Source: Pseudomonas sp. S31
Lineage (GTDB): Bacteria > Pseudomonadota > Gammaproteobacteria > Pseudomonadales > Pseudomonadaceae
Direction: 5' to 3'
Assembly: GCF_016648105.1 (NCBI RefSeq)
Contig: NZ_JACVVE010000016.1
Location: 54,280 to 118,279, forward strand
DNA length: 64,000 nt
The notes under the pieces were generated by a model. It had not been told where the DNA came from, did no database searches, and worked only from the letters and a program-made list of their open reading frames with translations. Positions 39,387 through 47,414 of this stretch are shown here, piece after piece. Every line of letters begins with the position of its first letter. Position 1 is the stretch's first letter. The translations under genes and the position numbers were made by a program.

Positions 39387-39580
39387 CTATGACACGTACG
39401 ACCTCCCCGCCCCGGGTAAGGTGTGCGTGTCATAGGTCTTGTCAAACCCTGGGCCCGTCTGTGCGGACCTCGGGTCGCACGCGCCATGGCCTGTGGGCCA
39501 AGTATGTTGACGCGTACCGGGCGAGCTGGGTGCTCGCGGGAGACTACTCCCCTAGGACGGAGCGGATTCTGCCTAGCCGA
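39387..39580 (-). ncRNA. yybP-ykoY Mn2+ riboswitch with expression platform
   Basis: On the minus strand the leader contains GGGGAGTAGTCTCCC followed by GCGTCAACATACTTGG, the two conserved loop segments of the yybP-ykoY aptamer, then GC-rich helices closing near 39436. Next, CTATGACACG and CGTGTCATAG (39426-39435 and 39387-39396) form a 10-base hairpin just before the ribosome site, a plausible expression platform. These riboswitches bind Mn2+ and turn on exporter genes. The leader lies between rsmC and the exporter gene. Confidence 0.85.
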
Positions 39581-39603
39581 ATCGATTTCGGCAAGCCCTG
39601 ATG

Positions 39604-40602
39604 TTATCCGCGTGTTGCCTGGTAGATGCGAAAACCATCGGCTTCGGCGCGGGTCTGGCAGTTGCCCAGGGCGCCTTCGATCAGCGGTTGGTAACGCAGG
39701 AAGCTGTTGGCGACAAGGCGAATTTCGCCGCCTTTTCGCAGATGTTGGCCAGATTTTTTCAGCAGGTTTTCCGATGCCTGGTAGTTGGTGTGAACTCCGG
39801 TGTGGAACGGCGGGTTGCTCAGGATCAGGCTCAGTTCACCGGGTGCCGCATCGATGCCGTCACCGCTGATGACATCGCCTTGCAGGCCATTGGCGGCCAA
39901 GGTCAGGCGGCTGGCGGCCACCGCGAAGGCGTCCACGTCGAGCAGTGTCACCTGGCTTTGCGGATAGCGCCGCTTGACCGTGGCGCCCAGCAGCCCGGCG
40001 CCGCAGCCAAAGTCCAGTACGTGGCCGACCGGCAGATCGTCGAGGTGCTTGAGCAGCAGCGCGCTGCCACGGTCGAGGCGGCCGTGGCTGAAAACCCCGG
40101 GCAGGCTCACCACCTGCAGCGGACCATCCTCCAGGTCCAGCTCGAAGCGTTCTGCCAGGCTTTCCAGCGGCTTGGCCGCCGGGGCGTGGTCCACGGTCAC
40201 CTGCCACAACTGGCAGTGGCGGGCACTGTCGAGCTTGCGCGGCTTGCCCAGGGCTTGCAGTTGCTTGGCCGCGCCCTCGATGCCGCCGCGCTTCTCGCCC
40301 ACAAGGTAGAGGTCGCGTCCGCCCAGGCGCGAGGCCAAGGCATTGATCAGGTAGGCTGCCAGGTCACGCGACTTGGGCAGGAACAGCACAGCGGCGTCGA
40401 AGGCCAGCGCCGGCGCCTCGACACCGTAGTGGCTGCGACCGGGGAAGTGGCTTTCGAGCATGGTCTGGTCGCCCGCATGCCAGACCCATGCCTGGGCCTG
40501 CGGCAACTGGCCGAGCAGACCGTCGGCGGGGGCACCGGCGAGCAGCAGCGGGCCCTGGAACAGGTCTGCCTGGCGGAGCAACACTTCACTGCGCGGGTCC
40601 AT
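39604..40602 (-). CDS. rsmC: 16S rRNA m2G1207 methyltransferase
   Basis: A 332-residue RsmC-type enzyme with a degenerate N-terminal methyltransferase domain and an active C-terminal one. The SAM motif is [11 protein letters not shown] and the catalytic motif is SNPPFHTG. It methylates guanine N2 at 16S position 1207 in the 30S subunit. It ends just upstream of the riboswitch; read-through from it could add to exporter transcription. Confidence 0.93.
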   Translation of the reverse strand: MDPRSEVLLRQADLFQGPLLLAGAPADGLLGQLPQAQAWVWHAGDQTMLESHFPGRSHYGVEAPALAFDAAVLFLPKSRDLAAYLINALASRLGGRDLYLVGEKRGGIEGAAKQLQALGKPRKLDSARHCQLWQVTVDHAPAAKPLESLAERFELDLEDGPLQVVSLPGVFSHGRLDRGSALLLKHLDDLPVGHVLDFGCGAGLLGATVKRRYPQSQVTLLDVDAFAVAASRLTLAANGLQGDVISGDGIDAAPGELSLILSNPPFHTGVHTNYQASENLLKKSGQHLRKGGEIRLVANSFLRYQPLIEGALGNCQTRAEADGFRIYQATRG

Positions 40603-40681
40603 GGACGACGCCTCCTGGAAAAAGTCGCGCAGTTTAGCAGAGGCGGCTGCCGTGCTCAGCTGCCGAGCTTGCCGGGCAGCT

Positions 40682-41647
40682 TCAGCTGACCACGCGACGC
40701 GGCTGGCCGGCGAAGAACGCCTGGGCGTTTTCGCTGAGCTGGCCGACGATGCGCTGGCGGGCTTCCACCGCGCCCCAGGCGCTGTGCGGGGTGATCAGCA
40801 GGCGGGGGATATCATCGGCCAGCAACGGGTTGCCATTGACCGGTGGCTCGACGCTGAGCACGTCGGTGGCGGCGCCGCCCAGGTGGCCGGCGCGCAGGGC
40901 ATCGGCCAGGGCCTGTTCGTCGATCAGGCCGCCACGGGCGGTGTTCACCACCAGGGCGCCGGGCTTGAGCAGGGCCAGTTCGCGGCTGCCGATCATGTGC
41001 CGGGTGTGCTCGTTCAACGGGCAGTGCAAGGTCAGTGCGTCGATCTGCGGCAGCAGCTCGTCCAGCGGCAGGCGGTCGTCACGGGCCGGGCGACCAGGGA
41101 TCTGCCCGCTCAGCACACGCATGCCGAAGGCTTCGGCCAGGCGCGCCACCGCGCCGCCAAGCTCGCCATGGCCAAGCAGGCCGAGGGTCTTGCCCTCCAG
41201 TTCGACGATCGGGAAGTCCAGCAGGCAGAACTGCTTGGCCTTGGCCCATTGGCCCGCAGCCACCGCCTGGTTGTAGTCGCACAGGCGCGTGGCCAGGGCC
41301 AGCAGCAGCGCCAGGGTGTGCTGGGCCACCGAGGGGGTACCGTAGCCCTGGCAGTTGCACACGGTGATGCCCTGGGCGCGGGCGGCGGCCAGGTCGACGT
41401 TGTTGGTGCCGGTCGCCGCCACCAGGATCAGTTCGAGTTGCGGGTTGGCTGCCAGGACCTGGGCGTCGAGCACCACCTTGTTGCTGACCACTGCGACGGC
41501 GCCCTGCAAGCGTTCGGCCACCTGCTCGGGGCGGGTGGCGGCGAACAGCTCGAATTCGTCGAACTGCTGCTGCAGAGGCGAGAGGTCGAGATCGCCCAGG
41601 TCGAGGGACTGGTGATCGAGGAACACGGCGCGACGCGGGGTGGGCAT
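40682..41647 (-). CDS. D-2-hydroxyacid dehydrogenase (glycerate dehydrogenase/hydroxypyruvate reductase type)
   Basis: A 321-residue NAD-dependent dehydrogenase. The cofactor motif is [14 protein letters not shown]. The catalytic Arg is in NTARGGLID, Glu in DVLSVEPP and His in TPHSAWG. The N-terminal [19 protein letters not shown] is close to HprA-type glycerate dehydrogenases. The ATG at 41647 is preferred because the upstream frame is unlike the family; the AGCCTCC directly before it is not a ribosome site, so the start is less certain. Confidence 0.85.
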   Translation of the reverse strand: MPTPRRAVFLDHQSLDLGDLDLSPLQQQFDEFELFAATRPEQVAERLQGAVAVVSNKVVLDAQVLAANPQLELILVAATGTNNVDLAAARAQGITVCNCQGYGTPSVAQHTLALLLALATRLCDYNQAVAAGQWAKAKQFCLLDFPIVELEGKTLGLLGHGELGGAVARLAEAFGMRVLSGQIPGRPARDDRLPLDELLPQIDALTLHCPLNEHTRHMIGSRELALLKPGALVVNTARGGLIDEQALADALRAGHLGGAATDVLSVEPPVNGNPLLADDIPRLLITPHSAWGAVEARQRIVGQLSENAQAFFAGQPRRVVS

Positions 41648-41831
41648 GGGAGGCTCCGGTGGCTTGGCGATTGTTGTCAGCGCAGTGTCTAGCCCGCGGC
41701 TGCCACTCGTCAACGCCTGCCGCTCATACCTCGCACCGGCAAATCATTCCTTCGGCTGATTTAGCCGTCACATTGTCGGTCTACAGTAGTTGCAGACTTT
41801 ATCCGGCACGCTGTTCAGAAAAGGGATAACC

Positions 41832-43514
41832 ATGTTGCAGACGCGCATCATCAAGCCCGCCGAGGGCGCCTACACCTTTCCGCTGCTGATCAAACGCCTG
41901 CTGATGTCGGGCAGCCGCTACGAGAAGACCCGCGAGATCGTCTACCGCGACCAGTTGCGCCTGACCTACCCGCAGCTCAACGAACGCATCGCGCGGCTGG
42001 CCAACGTCCTCACCGAGGCCGGGGTCAAGGCCGGCGACACCGTGGCGGTGATGGACTGGGACAGCCACCGTTACCTGGAATGCATGTTCGCTATCCCGAT
42101 GATCGGCGCCGTGGTGCATACCATCAACGTGCGCCTGTCGCCCGAGCAGATCCTTTACACCATGAACCACGCCGAGGACCGCCTGGTACTGGTCAACAGC
42201 GACTTCGTCGGCCTTTACCAGGCCATTGCCGGGCAGTTGACCACGGTCGAGAAGACCCTGCTGCTGACCGATGGCCAGAGCAAGAGCGCCGACCTGCCCG
42301 AGCTGGTGGGCGAGTACGAGCAACTGCTCGCCGCCGCCAGCCCGCATTACGATTTCCCCGACTTCGACGAAGACTCGGTGGCCACCACGTTCTACACCAC
42401 CGGGACCACCGGCAACCCCAAGGGCGTGTACTTCACCCATCGCCAGCTGGTCCTGCACACCCTCGCCGAAGCCTCGGTCACCGGCAGCATCGACAGCGTC
42501 AGGCTGCTGGGCAGCAACGACGTGTACATGCCGATCACGCCGATGTTCCACGTCCACGCCTGGGGCATCCCCTATGCTGCCACCATGCTCGGCATGAAAC
42601 AGGTCTACCCGGGCCGCTACGAGCCGGAGATGCTGGTGAAGCTGTGGCGCGATGAGCAGGTGACGTTCTCCCACTGCGTGCCGACCATCCTGCAGATGCT
42701 GCTCAACTGCCCGTCGTCCCAGGGTCAGGACTTCGGCGGCTGGAAGATCATCATCGGCGGCAGCGCGCTCAACCGCTCGCTGTACCAGGCCGCGCTGGCC
42801 CGGGGCATTCAGCTGACCGCTGCCTACGGCATGTCGGAAACCTGCCCGCTGATCTCGGCCGCGCACCTGAACGACGAGCTGCAGGCCGGTGGCGAAGACG
42901 AGCGCGTCACCTACCGAATCAAGGCCGGCGTGCCGGTGCCGCTGGTGGAGGCGGCGATCGTCGATGGTGGCGGCAATTTCCTTCCGGCCGATGGCGAGAC
43001 CCAGGGCGAACTGGTGTTGCGAGCGCCGTGGCTGACCATGGGCTATTTCAAGGAGCCGGAGAAGAGCGAGGAGCTTTGGCAGGGCGGCTGGCTGCACACC
43101 GGTGACGTCGCCACCCTAGACGGTATGGGCTACATCGATATCCGCGATCGCATCAAGGACGTGATCAAGACGGGCGGTGAGTGGGTATCGTCGCTGGACC
43201 TCGAGGACCTGATCAGCCGCCACCCGGCCGTGCGCGAAGTGGCGGTGGTGGGCGTGGCCGACCCGCAGTGGGGGGAGCGCCCGTTCGCCTTGTTGGTGGT
43301 GCGCGAAGGGCTCGCGGTGGACGCCAAGGCGCTGAAGGATCACCTCAAGCCCTTTGTCGAGGAAGGTCACATCAACAAGTGGGCCATTCCCAGCCAGATC
43401 GCCATTGTTACTGAAATTCCCAAGACCAGCGTCGGCAAGTTGGACAAGAAGCGCATTCGTCTGGACATCACCCAGTGGCAGGCCAGCAACAGCGCATTCC
43501 TGTCCACGCTGTGA
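41832..43514 (+). CDS. Medium-chain acyl-CoA synthetase (AlkK-like)
   Basis: A 560-residue AMP-forming ligase activating fatty acids with ATP and CoA. The phosphate loop is YTTGTTGNPKG. The A5-type motif Y-G-M-S-E-T follows, and the C-terminal T-G-D-V, G-G-E-W-V-S and catalytic-lysine region (KTSVGKLDKK) are complete. It closely resembles AlkK-type medium-chain ligases. AAGGGAT precedes the ATG at 41832. The following DUF1302/DUF1329 genes and LuxR regulator suggest a shared lipid-related substrate. Confidence 0.9.
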   Translation: MLQTRIIKPAEGAYTFPLLIKRLLMSGSRYEKTREIVYRDQLRLTYPQLNERIARLANVLTEAGVKAGDTVAVMDWDSHRYLECMFAIPMIGAVVHTINVRLSPEQILYTMNHAEDRLVLVNSDFVGLYQAIAGQLTTVEKTLLLTDGQSKSADLPELVGEYEQLLAAASPHYDFPDFDEDSVATTFYTTGTTGNPKGVYFTHRQLVLHTLAEASVTGSIDSVRLLGSNDVYMPITPMFHVHAWGIPYAATMLGMKQVYPGRYEPEMLVKLWRDEQVTFSHCVPTILQMLLNCPSSQGQDFGGWKIIIGGSALNRSLYQAALARGIQLTAAYGMSETCPLISAAHLNDELQAGGEDERVTYRIKAGVPVPLVEAAIVDGGGNFLPADGETQGELVLRAPWLTMGYFKEPEKSEELWQGGWLHTGDVATLDGMGYIDIRDRIKDVIKTGGEWVSSLDLEDLISRHPAVREVAVVGVADPQWGERPFALLVVREGLAVDAKALKDHLKPFVEEGHINKWAIPSQIAIVTEIPKTSVGKLDKKRIRLDITQWQASNSAFLSTL

Positions 43515-43840
43515 AGGCAGTGCGGGTTGCGCAAAACGCTTCGAAACCCGCGCGATAGAGGGATCTGGCCTTGCCAAATGAAAAAAATGCGCCATGCTTT
43601 CGCGCCTGTTACGCGCAGGTTCCGACCTGCGTCGGCAAGTGTCGCAGTGGCCGTGCAAATCACACTTTAGAGGGATCAAGCACCTGGTCTTGCTGGCTAT
43701 AGTCGGGTCAGGTGAATTTTCAGAAATGGGGGAGGGCGACACGCGCAAGCCGTGTCGCTGCGGGTGCAGGCCTGCATACCGGTCGCACGGGCCGTTTCTG
43801 AAGGGACTCACTGCCATAACAAAAACATGGAGTAGCGTCG
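43515..43840 (+). other. Intergenic region upstream of the DUF1302 gene
   Basis: A 326-base gap with no gene. TTGCTGGCTATAGT near 43691 resembles an extended -10, and GGAG precedes the next ATG. GTTGCGCAAAACGCTTCGAAACCC at the left end contains short inverted GGGTT/AACCC arms. No terminator with a U-run is apparent after the ligase gene. Confidence 0.35.
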
Positions 43841-45760
43841 ATGAAATCTGCAAACCTGTACTGGCGCCGGGCCAAGCTGCCCCTGGCCGTCAGCCTTGCT
43901 TCCACGCTCGCAAGTCCTGCTTTTGCCGTCAGCTTCAACATCGGGGAGATCGAGGCGCAGTTCGACTCGTCGCTCTCCATCGGCGCCAGCTGGTCCACCG
44001 CCAATCCCAACAAGAACCTGATCGGTGCCAACAACGGCGGCAAGGGGCTGTCGCAGACCTCCGACGATGGCCACCTGAACTTCAAGAAGGGCGAGACCTT
44101 CTCGAAGATCTTCAAGGGCATCCATGACCTGGAGCTCAAGTACGGCGACACCGGTGTGTTCGTCCGGGGCAAGTACTGGTACGACTTCGAACTCAAGGAC
44201 GAGGGCCGCGAGTTCAAGGACATCAGCGACTCCAACCGCAAGGAAGGGGCCAAGTCGTCGGGTGCCGAGCTGCTCGATGCCTTCGTCTACCACAACTACA
44301 ACATCGCCGACCTGCCGGGCACCGTGCGCCTGGGCAAGCAGGTGGTGAGCTGGGGTGAAAGCACCTTCATCGGCGGCGGTATCAACGCCATCAACCCGAT
44401 CGATGTATCGGCCTTCCGCCGCCCAGGTGCGGAAATCAAGGAAGGCCTGATCCCGGTGAACATGTTCTACCTGTCGCAGAGCGTCACCGACAACCTGTCG
44501 GTCGAGGGCTTCTACCAGCTGGAATGGGACCAGACGGTGGTCGACAACTGTGGCACCTTCTTCTCTCAGCCCGATGTGATCGCCGACGGTTGCAACAACA
44601 ACCTGGCGGTGCTGGCCAAGCAATCGACCCTGAGCGGCGCCCTCGGCCCGTTGTCGGCGCCGGTGCTCGGCACCCTGGGGGCGCAGAACGTGACCTGGGG
44701 CTCGCCCGATGAGGGCGTGATCGTGCGCCGCGGCGCCGACCGCGATGCCCGTGACAGCGGCCAGTTCGGCGTGGCCATGCGCTACATGTTCGAGCCGTTG
44801 AACACCGAGTTCGGTGGCTACTTCATGAACTACCACAGCCGCGCGCCGATCTTCAGCGGCCATGGCGCCGATGCCCAGTACTTTGACCCGAACAACCTGG
44901 CTGCCGCCCTGGTCGGTGCTGGGGTACCGGCTTCGGTACTGGCCAACCTGATGCCGTCGCTGATGCCGCTGGTGGTGGCCGGCAACTCCAGCTACTACGT
45001 CGAGTATCCCGAGGACATCCGCCTGTATGGCCTGAGCTTCTCCACCACGCTGCCGACCGGCACTGCCTGGAGCGGCGAGATCAGCTACCGGCCGAACGCC
45101 CCGGTGCAGATCAACACCACCGACATCCTCTACTCCGGGCTGACCCCGCTCAATCCTGACGTCTCCGTGCTCCAGGGCACGCCGGGTGCCGACCAGTCCG
45201 GCTACCGGCGCAAGGAAATCACCCAGCTGCAGACCACCTTCACTCACTTCTTCGACCAGGTGATGGGCGCCGAACGCCTGACCATGGTCGGCGAAATCGG
45301 CTGGACCCACGTCGGCGGCCTGGAAAGCACCCGCAAGATCCGCTACGGCCGCGACCCGGTGTTCGGCCCGGGCCCGTTGCCCAACGGCCAGTGCGAGGCG
45401 CTTAACAGCAGCACCCTGGGCACCAGCGACGCCAACAACGTCTCGCGCTACTGCGAGAACGATGGCTACACCACCACCGACTCCTGGGGTTACCGCGTAC
45501 GCGCCATCTGGGACTACAACAACGTCTTCGCCGGGGTGAACCTGCGCCCGAGCGTGGCCTGGTCGCACGACGTCGACGGCTATTCGCCGGGCCCGGGCGG
45601 CAACTTCGAGGAAGGGCGCAAGGCGATCAGCCTGGGCCTGGATGCCGAGTACCAGAACACCTATACCGCCAGCCTGTCGTACACCAACTTCTTCGACGGC
45701 AAGTACAGCACCGTGGATGACCGCGACTTCGTCGCCCTCAGCTTCGGCGTGAACTTCTAA
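43841..45760 (+). CDS. DUF1302 outer-membrane-like protein
   Basis: A 639-residue exported protein: signal peptide to about residue 29 (ASTLASPAFA), then a long region of amphipathic beta strands rich in aromatic residues and ending in F (SFGVNF), typical of an outer-membrane barrel. DUF1302 proteins occur next to DUF1329 proteins in many proteobacterial clusters for lipids, sterols or polymers, and are thought to help move hydrophobic substrates. The pair starts here, followed 23 bases later by the DUF1329 gene. Confidence 0.88.
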   Translation: MKSANLYWRRAKLPLAVSLASTLASPAFAVSFNIGEIEAQFDSSLSIGASWSTANPNKNLIGANNGGKGLSQTSDDGHLNFKKGETFSKIFKGIHDLELKYGDTGVFVRGKYWYDFELKDEGREFKDISDSNRKEGAKSSGAELLDAFVYHNYNIADLPGTVRLGKQVVSWGESTFIGGGINAINPIDVSAFRRPGAEIKEGLIPVNMFYLSQSVTDNLSVEGFYQLEWDQTVVDNCGTFFSQPDVIADGCNNNLAVLAKQSTLSGALGPLSAPVLGTLGAQNVTWGSPDEGVIVRRGADRDARDSGQFGVAMRYMFEPLNTEFGGYFMNYHSRAPIFSGHGADAQYFDPNNLAAALVGAGVPASVLANLMPSLMPLVVAGNSSYYVEYPEDIRLYGLSFSTTLPTGTAWSGEISYRPNAPVQINTTDILYSGLTPLNPDVSVLQGTPGADQSGYRRKEITQLQTTFTHFFDQVMGAERLTMVGEIGWTHVGGLESTRKIRYGRDPVFGPGPLPNGQCEALNSSTLGTSDANNVSRYCENDGYTTTDSWGYRVRAIWDYNNVFAGVNLRPSVAWSHDVDGYSPGPGGNFEEGRKAISLGLDAEYQNTYTASLSYTNFFDGKYSTVDDRDFVALSFGVNF

Positions 45761-45783
45761 GAACTGATCCAGGACGACACGAG

Positions 45784-47148
45784 ATGAACAAGACCAGAAG
45801 TCTGTTGCAGGCCGGTGTACTGGGCCTGTCGGTGCTAGCGACCAGCGTCATGGCTGCGGTTTCCGCCGACGAAGCGGCCAAGCTCGGCACCACCCTGACC
45901 CCGATGGGCGCGGAAAAGGCCGGCAATGCCGATGGCAGCATCGGTGCCTGGGCGCCCCTGGCCAAGACCGCGGGCAGTGTCGATGCCAAGGGTTTCTTGG
46001 CCGACCCGTACGGCAATGAGCAACCGCTGTTCACCATCACCGCGCAGAACGTCGACAAGTACCAGGACAAGCTGTCGCCAGGGCAGGTGGCGATGTTCAA
46101 ACGCTACCCACAGACCTACAAGATCCCGGTGTACAAGACCCACCGCGGCTCTACCGTGCCGGACGAGGTATTCGCCGCCATCAAGGAAAACGCCACCAAG
46201 ACCACCCTGGTCGAAGGCGGCAATGGCTTGAACAACTTCCGTACCGCTGTGCCGTTCCCGATTCCCAAGAGCGGCGTCGAGGTGATCTGGAACCACATCA
46301 CCCGCTACCGGGGGGGCAGCGTGACCCGTCTGGTGACCCAGGCCACGCCGCAGCAGAACGGCTCCTACAGCCTGGTGAACTTCCAGGACCAGTTCGTCTT
46401 TCGTGATCGGATGAAGGACTACGACCCGAACGACCCGGGCAACGTGCTGTTCTACTTCAAGCAGAAGGTCACCGCGCCGGCGCGTCTGGCCGGGACGGTG
46501 CTGCTGGTGCACGAGACCCTCGACCAGGTCAAGGAGCCGCGCAAGGCGTGGATCTACAACGCCGGCCAGCGCCGCGTGCGCCAGGCGCCGCAGGTGTCGT
46601 ACGATGGGCCGGGCACCGCTGCCGATGGCCTGCGTACCTCGGACAACCTGGACATGTACAACGGTGCCCCCGACCGCTACGACTGGAAGCTGGAGGGCAA
46701 GAAAGAACTGTATATCGCCTCCAACACCTACAAGCTGGACTCGCCGAGCCTGAAGTACGCCGACATTCTCAAGGCCGGGCACATCAACCAGGACCTGACC
46801 CGCTACGAATTGCGCCGGGTCTGGCATGTGGTGGCGACATTGAAACCGGGGCAGCGGCATATCTACGCCAAGCGTGACTTCTACATCGACGAAGACACCT
46901 GGCAGGCCGCGGTGATCGACCAGTACGACGGCCGTGGCCAGCTCTGGCGGGTGTCGGAGGCCCACGCCCAGGACTACTACAACGTGCAGGTGCCCTGGTA
47001 CACCCTGGAAGCCATCTACGACCTGCAGTCCGGCCGCTACCTGGCGCTGGGCATGAAGAACGAGGAGAAGCGCGCCTACGACTTCGGTTTCAGTGCCAGC
47101 AAGGGCGATTTCCAGCCAGCGGCGCTGCGTCAGGATGGGGTGCGCTGA
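45784..47148 (+). CDS. DUF1329 periplasmic lipoprotein-localisation-like protein
   Basis: A 454-residue exported protein: signal peptide (QAGVLGLSVLATSVMA), then a LolB-like beta fold typical of DUF1329. It is cotranscribed with the DUF1302 gene. It probably binds a hydrophobic ligand in the periplasm and hands it to or from the barrel protein; this is inferred from fold and pairing, not shown. Confidence 0.88.
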   Translation: MNKTRSLLQAGVLGLSVLATSVMAAVSADEAAKLGTTLTPMGAEKAGNADGSIGAWAPLAKTAGSVDAKGFLADPYGNEQPLFTITAQNVDKYQDKLSPGQVAMFKRYPQTYKIPVYKTHRGSTVPDEVFAAIKENATKTTLVEGGNGLNNFRTAVPFPIPKSGVEVIWNHITRYRGGSVTRLVTQATPQQNGSYSLVNFQDQFVFRDRMKDYDPNDPGNVLFYFKQKVTAPARLAGTVLLVHETLDQVKEPRKAWIYNAGQRRVRQAPQVSYDGPGTAADGLRTSDNLDMYNGAPDRYDWKLEGKKELYIASNTYKLDSPSLKYADILKAGHINQDLTRYELRRVWHVVATLKPGQRHIYAKRDFYIDEDTWQAAVIDQYDGRGQLWRVSEAHAQDYYNVQVPWYTLEAIYDLQSGRYLALGMKNEEKRAYDFGFSASKGDFQPAALRQDGVR

Positions 47149-47414
47149 TAGCGGCTTGCCGTTATATCTCCAGCGCCTGGTAGACCGAGCGCCGCCCGCG
47201 CGGCGCTCGATTTCAGCCCCCTGCAAATCCCCGATAAAACCCCTGAATACCCCGCCAAACCCCCGCCCTAGCTGGTTTCAATCGGCCTTGTCGCTTTTTG
47301 TCGTAGTCTTTCCCTACGCAATTGCGCCCATCATCTTCAAATATGCCGCGTTACCGGCTAGTCTCGCAAACAATCCGTTTACCGCCGTAGTTTGCCAACC
47401 AGAACGAGCCGGCC

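Noticed and set aside
43808..45568. A 586-codon minus-strand open frame
   Set aside because: Antisense to the DUF1302 gene; no ribosome site or recognisable domain.
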